Below, piece by piece: positions 8,711 to 21,921 of a DNA stretch of 64,000 nt. The stretch is taken from assembly GCF_036014015.1 (NCBI RefSeq), contig NZ_CP107905.1, positions 3,472,001-3,536,000 on the forward strand, read 5' to 3'. The notes under the pieces were generated by a model, which saw only the letters and a program-made list of their open reading frames with translations, was not told where the DNA came from and searched no databases. The DNA comes from Streptomyces sp. NBC_00457 (GTDB taxonomy: Bacteria > Actinomycetota > Actinomycetes > Streptomycetales > Streptomycetaceae). Both the position numbers and the translations under genes were made by a program. The first letter of the stretch is position 1, and every line of letters begins with the position of its first letter.

Positions 8711-10126
8711 TCAGTAAGCTCGCGCGACGATCGCGACGTTACCGGGTGCGTCATCGGCGTCCGGCACCGACCCGTCCTCGGCGACCAGACACCGTACGGT
8801 CACCGCGTGCTCACCCAGCTTGGCCTCGCCTTCTTCGCCGAGGGCCGCCCACGGGACGCGGGCCCAGCCGCCGGCGGTCGCCGCGTCGACGGCCTCCTCG
8901 ATGCTCGACACGTCGGACGTACGGGACTCACGGCGCTCGCGGGACTGGGTCAGCAGCAGCGCCTGATCCTCTTCGAGGATCGTGGGGAGCAGTCGTACGA
9001 GCGAGTCGATCGCCACCGGCTCCTTGCCTCCGGGGATCCGGCGGGCCAGCATCGCGGTGCCGTTCTCCAGGTCACGGGGGCCGACCTCGATGCGGACCGG
9101 CACGCCCTTCAGCTCCCAGTCGACGGCCCGGCGCCCGAAGGGGGTGTCCGTGCGGTCGTCGACGTGGACGCGGATGCCCGCGGCCTTCAGCTGGTCGCCG
9201 ATCTCGCGGACCTTGGCCAGAACCGCGTCATCGCCCTTGATCGCGAGGACGACGGCCTGCACCGAGGCGAGGCGCGGCGGGACCCGCAGGCCGTTGTCAT
9301 CTCCGTGAGTCATTACCAGGGCGCCGATCATGCGGGTGGTGGACCCCCAGGACGTCTGCCAGACCAGTTCCTGTCTGCCGTCCTTGGACAGGTACCGGGT
9401 GTTGAAGGCCTTGGCGAAGTTCTGGCCCAGCTCATGGCTGGTGGCCAGCTGGAGGGCCTTGCCGTCGCCCATCATCGCCTCGAGGGTGAGGGTGTTGAGG
9501 GCGCCCGCGAAGCGCTCCTTGACGGTCTTGCGGCCGGGGACGGAGTCCATGGCGAGGACGTTCACCATGAAGTCCTCGTAGACCTCGCGGTGGATGTGCG
9601 CGGCGAAGGCGCGGGCGTCCTCGTACGTGGCGTGTGCGGTGTGGCCTTCCTGCCACAGGAATTCGGTCGTGCGGAGGAAGAGGCGGGGCCGCAGTTCCCA
9701 ACGGACCACGTTCGCCCACTGGTTGATCAGCAGCGGCAGATCGCGGTAGCTCTGCACCCACTTCGAGAAGTAGTCGTTGATGATCATCTCGGAGGTGGGA
9801 CGGACCACGGCCGGCTCTTCGAGCTCCTTGCCGCCGCCGTGCGTGACGACGGCGAGTTCGGGCGCGAAGCCCTCGACGTGCTCGGCCTCCTTGGCGAAGT
9901 ACGACTGCGGGATCAGCAGCGGGAAGTACGCGTTCTGGGTGCCCGTCTCCTTGATGCGGGCGTCCATCTCGGCCTGCATCCGCTCCCACAGCCCGTACCC
10001 GTACGGTCGGATCACCATGGTGCCGCGCACCGGACCGTTGTCGGCCAGTTCGGCCTTGGTGATCAGATCCTGGTACCAGCGCGGGAAGTCGTCCGCCCGC
10101 GGGGTGAGTACGGGTGCCTTTGCCAT
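8711..10126 (-). CDS. proS: Prolyl-tRNA synthetase, archaeal/eukaryal type without editing insert
   Basis: A class II aminoacyl-tRNA synthetase of 471 residues that charges tRNA-Pro. Motif 2 is seen as FLRTTEFLWQEGHTAH and motif 3 as STTRMIGALVMTHGDDNG. The order of blocks and the C-terminal end VAIVARAY match the ProS type 3 (archaeal/eukaryal) family. The large INS editing domain of bacterial ProRS, normally between motifs 2 and 3, is missing. Start ATG 10126 is the family start. Streptomyces also carries a bacterial-type ProRS elsewhere (established for S. coelicolor, from memory), so this is probably a second enzyme. It stands alone and divergent from the methyltransferase gene. Confidence 0.9.
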   Translation of the reverse strand: MAKAPVLTPRADDFPRWYQDLITKAELADNGPVRGTMVIRPYGYGLWERMQAEMDARIKETGTQNAYFPLLIPQSYFAKEAEHVEGFAPELAVVTHGGGKELEEPAVVRPTSEMIINDYFSKWVQSYRDLPLLINQWANVVRWELRPRLFLRTTEFLWQEGHTAHATYEDARAFAAHIHREVYEDFMVNVLAMDSVPGRKTVKERFAGALNTLTLEAMMGDGKALQLATSHELGQNFAKAFNTRYLSKDGRQELVWQTSWGSTTRMIGALVMTHGDDNGLRVPPRLASVQAVVLAIKGDDAVLAKVREIGDQLKAAGIRVHVDDRTDTPFGRRAVDWELKGVPVRIEVGPRDLENGTAMLARRIPGGKEPVAIDSLVRLLPTILEEDQALLLTQSRERRESRTSDVSSIEEAVDAATAGGWARVPWAALGEEGEAKLGEHAVTVRCLVAEDGSVPDADDAPGNVAIVARAY

Positions 10127-10325
10127 GGCGAGATGGTACGGGCCCACGTTGCCGGAATGTGAAATCTCGCCACTCGTACAGCGAACCCACAAGCCGGGCG
10201 GCACAACCCTCTGGACGAGGGCTCGGGCGGGGAGTTTCCTGGCATACGGGGGGACAGCGAGCGCACGTCACGGGGTCTACGGAATCGGGCACAGCGGCAA
10301 CTCTCGTCGGATTGGGGCGCTTTAC

Positions 10326-11179
10326 ATGACACCTACGCTCGTGCGGCAGCACCTGTCTCCTGCGGGCCACGGGCCACGCGTGGACCTGTGTGCACGCGCG
10401 CGTGACTGGTCCGAGATCCAGGAGCGGATGCTGGTTCCGCTCTTCGAGGCCGTCTACGAGCGACTGGAAGTCGGCGTCGGCACACGGCTCCTCGGCCTCG
10501 GCTGCGGAACCGGGCTGGCCCTGTTGATGGCAGCCTCCAGAGGCGCCGCCGTCACCGGTGTCGAACCCTCCTCCCCGCAGCGGCTCGCCCTCGCGCGGGA
10601 GCGGCTGCGGCCCGAGGCGTGGGGCACGCGCGCGCGTGCGGACACCCGGCTCGTCGACGGCTCACCGCGGGACGCGGCCGACGCTGCGACACCCGCGTAC
10701 AGCCTGGTGACCGCTTTCGAGCCCATCGGGTGTCTCGCGGGCGACTCGGAGGGACTCGGCGAGCTGCTCGAGGCAGCGGCACCGCTCGCCGAGCGGGGGG
10801 CGCCCGTGGTGCTGGCCGGCTGGGGTCCGCCGGAACGTTGCACCACGTCGTCCGTGCTGCGGGTGGCCGCCAAGCTGGCGGATCCGCTGCGCAGCGCGGG
10901 CAGTTGGCGCCCCGCCCTCCGCGACGACCTGGAGGAGGTCGCCCAGCGGGCCGGCCTCAAGCCCGACGGTTCGGGCCGGGTGGCCTGCCCCTTCGGTTAC
11001 GCCGACATGGACAGCGCGCTGCGCGGACTGCTGTCCACGGGGCTCTTCGACGCGGCGATCACCGCGACGGACCAGGCCCAGGTCGACAAGGAGCTGACGG
11101 AAGCCCTGCATCCGTATCTGCGGCGGGACGGGACGGTGTGGATGCCGAACGTGTTCCGCTATCTGATCGCCCGCACGCC

Positions 11180-11183
<4 letters not shown>
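10326..11183 (+). CDS. Class I SAM-dependent methyltransferase
   Basis: A 285-residue protein with a Rossmann-fold methyltransferase core. Motif I is LLGLGCGTGLALL and the acidic SAM-ribose contact follows as VTGVEPS. Later motifs are weak, and the substrate is unknown. Similarity to small-molecule or menaquinone/ubiquinone-type methyltransferases is only general. The ATG at 10326 is the first good start; its ribosome site is poor. The stop TAG at 11181-11183 overlaps the stop of the convergent ftsH-like gene within a CCTAGG palindrome. Confidence 0.8.
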
Positions 11184-13111
<1,928 letters not shown>

Positions 13112-13202
13112 ATCTGGACGTTAAGGCACATGTCCAGCCATGGCACGCGCTGAGGGCACCTCCACGGAGAGAGGCGCCCCCGGCGTCGTACGAACCAGGT
13201 CG

Positions 13203-14753
13203 TCAGCCCATGAACTTCTTGAACTCGTCCGGCAGCTCGAAGTCCTGCGGGGCCTGCTGCGGCACGCCGAACGCGTTGCCGCCCTGAGCGGCGGCGGCGC
13301 GGCGGGCTGCCTCCTCCTGCTCCTGCTGCTTGCGCTTCATCGGGTTGCCGGAGCGCTGCTTGCCCTTGGCCTTCTTGGGCTGCTTCTTCGACCGGCCGGG
13401 GCCGCCGCCCATGCCCGGGACGCCCGGCATACCGGGCATACCTCCGCCCTGGGCCATGCGGGACATCATCTTGCGGGCCTCGAAGAACCGCTCGACCAAG
13501 CCCTTGACCGCGCTGACGTCGACGCCGGAACCCTTGGCGATACGGGCACGCCGCGAGCCGTTGATGATCGTCGGCTCCTGGCGCTCGGCCGGGGTCATCG
13601 ACTTGATGATCGCGGCCGTGCGGTCGACGTCCCGCTCGTCGAGGTTGTTGATCTGGTCCTTGATCTGGCCCATGCCGGGCAGCATGCCGAGGAGCTTGGA
13701 GATGGAGCCCATCTTCCTGACCTGCTCCATCTGGGCCAGGAAGTCGTCCAGGGTGAAGTCCTGGCCCTTCTTGGACGCCAGCTTGGAGGCCATTTTCTCG
13801 GCCTCTTCCTGGCTGAACGTCTTCTCCGCCTGCTCGATCAGGGTGAGCAGGTCACCCATGTCGAGGATGCGGGAGGCCATCCGGTCAGGGTGGAAGGCGT
13901 CGAAGTCGTCGAGCTTCTCGCCGTTCGACGCGAACATGATCGGCTTGCCGGTGACCTGGCGGATCGACAGGGCCGCACCACCGCGGGCGTCACCGTCGAG
14001 CTTGGAGAGCACCACGCCGTCGAAGCCGACGCCGTCGCGGAAGGCCTCGGCGGTGTTGACCGCGTCCTGGCCGATCATCGCGTCGACGACGAAGAGGATC
14101 TCGTCGGGGCTGACGGCGTCCCGGATGTCCGCGGCCTGCTGCATCATCTCCTGGTCGATGCCCAGGCGGCCGGCGGTGTCGACGATCACGATGTCGTGGA
14201 CCCGGGTCTTCGCGAAGTCGATGGAGTCCTTGGCGACCTTCACCGGGTCACCCACGCCGTTGCCCGGCTCCGGCGCGAAGACCGCGACACCGGCGCGCTC
14301 GGCGACGACGCTGAGCTGGTTCACGGCGTTCGGGCGCTGGAGGTCGGCGGCGACGAGCAGCGGCGAGTGGCCCTGCTCCTTCAGCCAGTGGCCGAGCTTG
14401 CCCGCGAGGGTCGTCTTACCGGCACCCTGCAGACCCGCCAGCATGATCACGGTGGGCGGCTGCTTGGCGAAGCGCAGACGGCGCGTCTCGCCGCCGAGGA
14501 TGGTGACCAGTTCCTCGTTGACGACCTTGAGGACCTGCTGGGCCGGGTTCAGCGCGCGGGAGACTTCGGCGCCGAGAGCCCTTTCCTTGACGTTCTTGAT
14601 GAAGGTGCGGACGACGGGCAGCGCCACGTCCGCTTCGAGGAGGGCGATGCGAATCTCGCGCGCCGTGGCGTCGATATCCGCTTCGCTCAAGCGCCCCTTG
14701 CCGCGCAAGTTCTTGAAGGTCGCTGAAAGGCGATCGGAGAGAGTATCGAACAC
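13203..14753 (-). CDS. ffh: Signal recognition particle protein Ffh
   Basis: The SRP54 GTPase that binds 4.5S RNA and signal peptides of nascent membrane and exported proteins. 516 residues: N domain helices, G domain with GLQGAGKTT, DTAGR and SKLDGDARGG, and a methionine-rich M domain from about residue 300. The tail has a Gly/Met-rich GMPGMPGVPGMGG stretch and a Lys-rich segment. GTG 14753 begins VFDTLSDRLSATFKNLRG as expected. Its partner FtsY is encoded at 21991-23202. Confidence 0.96.
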   Translation of the reverse strand: MFDTLSDRLSATFKNLRGKGRLSEADIDATAREIRIALLEADVALPVVRTFIKNVKERALGAEVSRALNPAQQVLKVVNEELVTILGGETRRLRFAKQPPTVIMLAGLQGAGKTTLAGKLGHWLKEQGHSPLLVAADLQRPNAVNQLSVVAERAGVAVFAPEPGNGVGDPVKVAKDSIDFAKTRVHDIVIVDTAGRLGIDQEMMQQAADIRDAVSPDEILFVVDAMIGQDAVNTAEAFRDGVGFDGVVLSKLDGDARGGAALSIRQVTGKPIMFASNGEKLDDFDAFHPDRMASRILDMGDLLTLIEQAEKTFSQEEAEKMASKLASKKGQDFTLDDFLAQMEQVRKMGSISKLLGMLPGMGQIKDQINNLDERDVDRTAAIIKSMTPAERQEPTIINGSRRARIAKGSGVDVSAVKGLVERFFEARKMMSRMAQGGGMPGMPGVPGMGGGPGRSKKQPKKAKGKQRSGNPMKRKQQEQEEAARRAAAAQGGNAFGVPQQAPQDFELPDEFKKFMG

Positions 14754-14876
14754 GGCGGCGTCGGTCCTCGGGGTCGGGAGCAGTCTGAGCGTCTTCCAGG
14801 GTATCCGGCCTTGCAAGACATTCGTCCCCGCCCGCTGCATTCGGCAGCGGAGGCGACCCATGTCATGACCGCGAGG

Positions 14877-17327
14877 TCACGCCCGCAGCGTCTCCTCCAG
14901 CTTCCGTGCCACCGCTCCCGCTTCCTCGGTCGGCAGCGGTGCGCCCTTCGCGCCGGTGACGTAGAAGGCGTCCACCGCGTTCGCGCCCAGCGTCGACACA
15001 TGCGCGCTGCGTACCCGTACGCCCGCGTCCTCCAGCGCGCGTCCGATCCGGTGCAGGAGTCCAGGCGCGTCGTGGGCGCGCACCTCGATGACCGTCGCCA
15101 GCCGCGATGCCGCCCCCGCTGCGACCGTCACCCGGGGCGGCGGTGCCACGACGCCCCGGCGCCGCGGATAGGCCGCGTCGCGCTCGGCGAGGCGGCCCGC
15201 GATGTCCAGGGAACCGTCCAGGGCCCGTACGAGATCGGCGCGCAGCCGGGCGGCCTGCGGCAGGGAGCCGTACTCGGCGGCGACCCGCCAGTCGAGGAGC
15301 AGGACGGACCCCTCGACGCCGTCCGGCAGGTCCAGGGCCCGCAGTTCCGCGGTCCGTACGGTCAGCCGGTGCATCGCCAGGACACCGGCCACGGCGGGCA
15401 GCACGCCCTTCTGGTCCGGTACGGCGATGAGGAGCTCGACGCCGAGCGGTTCGGGCTCGCCGGTCGGCTGGTCCTCCGTCGGCGGCTCGGTCTGCGCGCG
15501 CAGCGACAGCACGGGGCTGCCGGTCGCGACCGCCTCGATGGCGAGCCGCTCCTGCTCGGCGGTGGGCGCGGCGGCCTCCGGTTCCTCCGGCACGTCCCCG
15601 GCGAGCACCGCCGAGACCCGCTTCACCAGGTCGGCGACGAGAGATCCGCGCCAGGACGACCAGGCGGCCGGGCCGGTGGCCAGCGCGTCCGCCTCGGTCA
15701 GCGCGTGCAGCAGCTCCAGCGTGCCCTGCGTGCCGACCGCCTCGGCGACCGCGCGCACGGTGGCCGGGTCCTCCAGGTCACGCCGGGTGGCCGTCTCGAC
15801 GAGCAGCAGGTGATGCCGTACGAGCGTGGCGAGCACGGCGACGTCCTCGCGGTCGAAGCCGATCCGGGCCGCCACGTCACGGGCGATGATCTCGCCGGCC
15901 ACCGAGTGGTCGCCGGGCCAGCCCTTGCCGATGTCGTGCAGCAGCGCGGAGACCAGGAGCAGGTCGGGGCGGCTGACCCGGCGGGCGAAGTCGGAGGCGC
16001 GGACGGCGGTCTCGATGAGATGCCGGTCGACGGTCCAGATGTGCACGGCGTTGCGCTGCGGGCGGCAGCGGACCCGCTCCCAGTCGGGGAGCATGCGGGT
16101 GATCAGGCCCTCGGCCTCCAGCGCCTCCCACACCTCGATGGTGGGGCGGCCGGAGCCCAGCAGGGTGACCAACTGCTCGCGTGCCTCGGCGGGCCAGGGC
16201 GTGGGCAGGGGGCGTGTGGTGGCCGCCATGCGCCGTACGGCGTGCAGGGAGAGCGGCAGGCCGGCCTCCGCGGCGGCGGCAGCGGCGCGCAGGGGCAGTA
16301 CGGGGTCGCGTTCGGGGCGCGCGGCGCGGGCGAGCACCACCTCGCCGTCCTGTTCCACCACGCCCTCGGCCAGCGGGGACCGCTCGGCGACCGGCTTCCC
16401 GCCGCCCAGCATGGCGCGCAGCCGCGGCCGCACGGCGCGCGATCGCAGCACGCGCCCTACTTCGCGCCAGGTGACATCGCTCGCATACGACACGACGCGC
16501 GCCGCCTCGTACACCTGCCGCAGGAGAGTGTCGGCGTCGAGGAGTCCCAGTTCGGCGGCGACCTGGTCCTGCTCCTGGAGGGACAGCCGGTCGGTGGCCC
16601 GGCCCGTCGCCAGATGCAGGGCGTCGCGTACGTCGAGCAGTCGGCGCCGGGCGTCGTCGAGGCCCTCGCGCGGGGCGTCGGCCAGCCAGGAGGCGGCGAC
16701 GGCGCGCAGGGCGGTGGCGTCACGGAGGCCGCCGCGGGCCTCCTTCAGGTCGGGCTCCAGCAGGTACTGCAGCTCGCCTTGACGCTCGGCGCGCTCGGCG
16801 CACAGCTCCTGGAGTTCGGGGAGACGTTTCGGCGCCTGGTTGCGCCAGTCGGCGAGGACAGCCGTGCGCAGTCCCGCGGTCAGGCCGAGGTCGCCCGCGA
16901 TGTGCCGGGCGTCCAGGAGACCGAGTTGGACTTTCAAATCCTCGGCGGCGGTCTTGCGGGCCTCGGCCGGTGTACGCACGGAGTGGTCGAGGGCCAGGCC
17001 CAGGTCCCACACGGGGTACCAGATGCGGTCGGCCAGCGCGGCGACCGCGTCCGAGTCGGTGCCGTCGTGCAGCAGGAGCAGATCGAGGTCGCTGCGCGGG
17101 GACAGCTCGCCGCGGCCGTAGCCGCCGACCGCGATCAGGGAGGCGCCCTTGAGTCCGTCGGCGCCCGCGCCGAACAGCCCCGACAGCCAGTCGTCGGTCA
17201 GTTCGGCGAGGGCCGTACGGCGCGGCGGCCCGGACCGCGCCCCCTCCTGGAGGAGGCGCAGCCGGGCCGCCGCGTAGCCGCTGGGTCCCGAGTCCTCTGC
17301 TTCTTCCCGTACACCCGTACTCGTCAC
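14877..17327 (-). CDS. glnD: PII nucleotidyltransferase/deadenylylase GlnD
   Basis: Modifies and demodifies the PII protein GlnK in response to nitrogen state. 816 residues: nucleotidyltransferase motif GGYGRGELSPRSDLDL at about 68-84, a GlnE/GlnD helper region, an HD phosphohydrolase domain with LLHDIGKG, and two ACT domains at the C-terminus that sense glutamine. In S. coelicolor GlnD adenylylates GlnK at Tyr51 rather than uridylylating it (established). GTG 17327 has AGGAG seven bases upstream. Last gene of amtB-glnK-glnD, 24 bases after glnK. Confidence 0.96.
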   Translation of the reverse strand: MTSTGVREEAEDSGPSGYAAARLRLLQEGARSGPPRRTALAELTDDWLSGLFGAGADGLKGASLIAVGGYGRGELSPRSDLDLLLLHDGTDSDAVAALADRIWYPVWDLGLALDHSVRTPAEARKTAAEDLKVQLGLLDARHIAGDLGLTAGLRTAVLADWRNQAPKRLPELQELCAERAERQGELQYLLEPDLKEARGGLRDATALRAVAASWLADAPREGLDDARRRLLDVRDALHLATGRATDRLSLQEQDQVAAELGLLDADTLLRQVYEAARVVSYASDVTWREVGRVLRSRAVRPRLRAMLGGGKPVAERSPLAEGVVEQDGEVVLARAARPERDPVLPLRAAAAAAEAGLPLSLHAVRRMAATTRPLPTPWPAEAREQLVTLLGSGRPTIEVWEALEAEGLITRMLPDWERVRCRPQRNAVHIWTVDRHLIETAVRASDFARRVSRPDLLLVSALLHDIGKGWPGDHSVAGEIIARDVAARIGFDREDVAVLATLVRHHLLLVETATRRDLEDPATVRAVAEAVGTQGTLELLHALTEADALATGPAAWSSWRGSLVADLVKRVSAVLAGDVPEEPEAAAPTAEQERLAIEAVATGSPVLSLRAQTEPPTEDQPTGEPEPLGVELLIAVPDQKGVLPAVAGVLAMHRLTVRTAELRALDLPDGVEGSVLLLDWRVAAEYGSLPQAARLRADLVRALDGSLDIAGRLAERDAAYPRRRGVVAPPPRVTVAAGAASRLATVIEVRAHDAPGLLHRIGRALEDAGVRVRSAHVSTLGANAVDAFYVTGAKGAPLPTEEAGAVARKLEETLRA

Positions 17328-17351
17328 CCAGCGACTCCTGTTCCTCTTCTT

Positions 17352-19027
<1,676 letters not shown>

Positions 19028-19125
19028 CGGCGTCTCCTCGTCGTTGGTACGGCCCCGTGCGGGCGAAGCCTTGAGCGGATTTGAGGCGTGGGCCGGTTTA
19101 TGCGCCCTGAGATTGGCGCAGCGCC

Positions 19126-19163
19126 GTTTCGATGGAAGCCCCTCGTTGTTTCGCCGACGTGAC
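19126..19163 (-). promoter_or_regulatory. GlnR box upstream of amtB
   Basis: Read on the minus strand: GTCAC-n6-GAAAC-n6-GGGCT-n6-GAAAC, about 100-137 bases before the amtB start. The spacing is exactly that of the streptomycete GlnR consensus (gTnAc-n6-GaAAc, repeated), with only the third half-box degenerate. GlnR activates amtB under nitrogen limitation in S. coelicolor. The rest of the gap 19028-19333 holds the leader and an unlocated core promoter; no gene is seen. Confidence 0.85.
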
Positions 19164-19333
19164 GAAGGCGCCCTGTGTGTTACGCGTCGATGAACTGCCG
19201 GATTGTGGCCGGGTCGATCGTTATCGTGGCGCAACCTTCAGGGTCCGGCCACGGCCGGCCTTCCGATTGACCTGGCATGGGGGAGCCGAGTCGGGCAGTC
19301 GGGAGGGCCGGCCGCGGCCGGGGTTCTGAGGTG

Positions 19334-20809
19334 TCAGACCGCTTCGGCGGTCTCGGGCAGCTCGATCGCGAGCCGGTCGGTGAGGTCCACGACCTCGGCG
19401 AGATCACCGAAGTCGCGTACGGCCGTGTCGACCGTCTTTCGGATACGGGTGTTCACCCGCTCGGAGCGGACCTTCTTGGCGATCTGCATGGCCTCGACGG
19501 CGAGGACGGAGGCCTGCTCGGGCTCCCGTCGCAGCAGATGCACGGTGGCCATCCCGATCGCGTTCAGCGCATACGACCGCTGGTGCTCGGTGTCCTTGGC
19601 GAAGAGGTCGACGGCCCGCTGCATCAGGGGCTCGGCGAGGGACGCGTAGGCGGGGCTGCGGCCCGCCACATAGGCGAGGTCGCGGAAGGAGTGGGAGTTC
19701 TCGCCGTACAGCTCGGCCTCGGAGAAGAAACGGATCCAGTCGGGGTCGGGCTCGTCCCACTCGCCGGACTCGCCGAAGGTGTCCTCGGCCATCCGCACCG
19801 CCCGCTTGCACTTGCCGGGCTGGCCCATATTGGCGTAGGCCCGGGCCTCCATCGCATACAGCATCGACTGGGTGCGGGGGCTCGCACAGTCCCGGCTGCC
19901 GTACTGCGCGAGGTGGATCAGCTCCAGCGCGTCATCGGGCCGCCCGAGGTGGATCATCTGGCGGCTCATGCTGGACAGGATGTACGAGCCGAGCGGCTTG
20001 TCGCCCGCCTCCTTCGCGGCGTGCAGGGCGAGGACGAAGTACTTCTGCGCGGTGGGCTGGAGTCCGATGTCGTACGACATCCAGCCGGCCAGCTCGGCCA
20101 GCTCGGCGGCGACCTTGAACAGCGTGCGGGTGGTGGACTCGGGCTGGGGCTCCTGGAGGAGGTCGGTCACCTCGTGCAGCTGGCCGACGACGGCCTTGCG
20201 GCGCAGGCCGCCGCCGCACTGGGCGTCCCACTGGCGGAACATCACGGTGGTGGACTCGAGGAGCTCCAGCTCGGGCTTGGACAGCCGGCCGCGCGCGCGT
20301 GAGGACGGGACGGACCCGGGCTCCGGCTGCGGGGCCTGCGGCGCCGGCACCAGCCAGCGCTGCATCGGCTCGATGAGGGACGGGCCCGCGGAGAGGGCCA
20401 GCGAGGTTCCGAGGAAGCCGCGCCGCGCCAGCATCAGGTCGCTGCGCGAGAACTCGCTGAGCAGGGCCACGGTCTGCGGGCCCGTCCAGGGGAGGTCGAC
20501 TCCGGACACGGACGGTGACTGGCGGGCGGCGCGCAGTCCCAGGTCCTCGACGGAGACGACACATCCGAACCGCTCGGAGAACAGCTCGGACAGGATCCGG
20601 GGGATCGGCTCGCGCGGATTCTCGCCGTCCAGCCAGCGACGCACCCGCGAGGTGTCCGTGGAGATGTGGTTGGCCCCCAACTGGCGTGCCCTGCGGTTCA
20701 CTTGCCGCGCGAGCTCGCCCTTGGACCAGCCGCTGCGCACGAACCACGAGCCGAGCAGCTCATTGGGGCGCTTGTCAGCGTTCGTCCCGCTTCCGCCGTT
20801 GCCGCCCAC
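19334..20809 (-). CDS. nsdA: NsdA, negative regulator of sporulation and antibiotic production
   Basis: A 491-residue regulator recognised as NsdA. The N-terminal part (NELLGSWFVRSGWSKGELARQVN...TSRVRRWLDGENPREP) is an XRE-type helix-turn-helix. A twin-arginine-like ARRGFLGTSLALSAG patch follows near residue 130. The rest is a tetratricopeptide-like helical region. In S. coelicolor, disruption derepresses differentiation and antibiotics (established). GTG 20809 was chosen; an in-frame TTG lies 45 bases upstream. It lies upstream of amtB on the same strand, 306 bases away. Confidence 0.92.
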   Translation of the reverse strand: MGGNGGSGTNADKRPNELLGSWFVRSGWSKGELARQVNRRARQLGANHISTDTSRVRRWLDGENPREPIPRILSELFSERFGCVVSVEDLGLRAARQSPSVSGVDLPWTGPQTVALLSEFSRSDLMLARRGFLGTSLALSAGPSLIEPMQRWLVPAPQAPQPEPGSVPSSRARGRLSKPELELLESTTVMFRQWDAQCGGGLRRKAVVGQLHEVTDLLQEPQPESTTRTLFKVAAELAELAGWMSYDIGLQPTAQKYFVLALHAAKEAGDKPLGSYILSSMSRQMIHLGRPDDALELIHLAQYGSRDCASPRTQSMLYAMEARAYANMGQPGKCKRAVRMAEDTFGESGEWDEPDPDWIRFFSEAELYGENSHSFRDLAYVAGRSPAYASLAEPLMQRAVDLFAKDTEHQRSYALNAIGMATVHLLRREPEQASVLAVEAMQIAKKVRSERVNTRIRKTVDTAVRDFGDLAEVVDLTDRLAIELPETAEAV

Positions 20810-20942
20810 TGGAACGCCCCCATCCCTGAGACCACTTGTCGCCGAGTGCGCCAAGCCCTATCAGAATGCCGGTAAATAGGGCCGCCCGTCCGGTAGTTGT
20901 CACCCTTCGAACGGAAACCCGAGTTGCCTCCGGCATACCCAC

Positions 20943-20973
20943 GAGTGCACGTGCCCCCAGGACTCGTGCACTC
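20943..20973. promoter_or_regulatory. Inverted repeat upstream of nsdA
   Basis: GAGTGCACG and CGTGCACTC, a perfect nine-base inverted repeat with a 13-base loop, about 135-165 bases upstream of the nsdA start. A second repeat (CATTCG/CGAATG) lies at 21025-21045. Both are in the 435-base gap 20810-21244 between divergent nsdA and the prim-pol gene. No protein-coding signal stands out in that gap. The binding factor is unknown. Confidence 0.35.
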
Positions 20974-21244
20974 ACAGTAATCCTACGATCACGCCTCCAG
21001 CCATGGCGATCCCGGAAACGCCACCATTCGCCACCCCTTCGAATGAACTCACGGTGGCTGGTACGCGATTCACTTGACATAGGACGGCCAGGAGTGGGCG
21101 GAACGGTGCACTCAGGGGCGCACGCAGCCGGGCGCACCACCCGGGCCGCTCGAAGGCGCCGCTCGGCACGGAGGCGAGGACACGGTCAGTCACATTCCGG
21201 GTCGGTCTCGTAACCACCGGTGCGTCGGACCCGTTGGAGGGGGC

Positions 21245-21910
21245 ATGGGCTTCACGATCGGCAGCAGTCGGGGCATCCGCGACATCCGGTCCGGCTCGCG
21301 CCGCCGCGGCCGCACATCGGAGTGCACCGCCGTGGCCGAGTTCACCGGGCTCTGGGGCTGGGACGTGGTGCCGGGCGCGCGGGCCGCGGCGGGCGCCTGT
21401 TCCTGCGGCCACTCCGACTGCCGCGCGCCGGGCGCACATCCGCTGGACTTCGCGCCGGAGCTACCCGCCGGCGCGACCCTCGACCAAGTGACCGAGTCCT
21501 GGGGCGAGTTCCCCGGCGCCTCGGCGATGCTGCCGGTCGGCCGGACGTTCGACGTCATCGAGGTCGCCGAGCCCGCCGGACGCCACGCCCTGGCCCGGCT
21601 GGAACGCATGGGCCTGCCCGTCGGCCCGGTCACGGCGACCCCCGAGGGCCGCGCCCACTTCTTCGTCGCCCCCGGCGCCGCCACCGACCTCCCCGAGCTG
21701 CTCTACCGCATGGGCTGGGACGACCCGACCTCCCTCGACCTGCACGGCCTCGGCCCGGGTACGTACATCACCGCCCCGCCGTCCGACCGGGCCGGCCTGG
21801 GCCCGGTGCGCTGGCTGCGCTCCCCCGAGCTGGACTCGGCGACCCGTCCGCCGGAGGCCCGGCTGCTGCTGGGGACGCTGGCGTACGTGGCGCACAGGTC
21901 CCGGGCGTAG
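21245..21910 (+). CDS. Lone bifunctional primase/polymerase (Prim-Pol) N-terminal domain protein
   Basis: A 221-residue protein resembling the N-terminal Prim-Pol domain family (archaeo-eukaryotic primase fold) often annotated as bifunctional DNA primase/polymerase. The N-terminal CSCGHSDC-APGAHP cluster, with three cysteines and two histidines, is characteristic. No helicase domain is attached. I cannot identify a full set of catalytic acidic residues, so activity is uncertain. The ATG at 21245 has GGAGG just upstream. It stands alone, divergent from nsdA and convergent with ftsY. Confidence 0.7.
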   Translation: MGFTIGSSRGIRDIRSGSRRRGRTSECTAVAEFTGLWGWDVVPGARAAAGACSCGHSDCRAPGAHPLDFAPELPAGATLDQVTESWGEFPGASAMLPVGRTFDVIEVAEPAGRHALARLERMGLPVGPVTATPEGRAHFFVAPGAATDLPELLYRMGWDDPTSLDLHGLGPGTYITAPPSDRAGLGPVRWLRSPELDSATRPPEARLLLGTLAYVAHRSRA

Positions 21911-21921
21911 GCCTCAGAGCA

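Noticed and set aside
20972..21052. A 26-codon open frame upstream of nsdA ending in a hydrophobic stretch (AMAGGVIVGLL).
   Set aside because: No ribosome site and codon third positions are not GC-rich as in real genes of this window.
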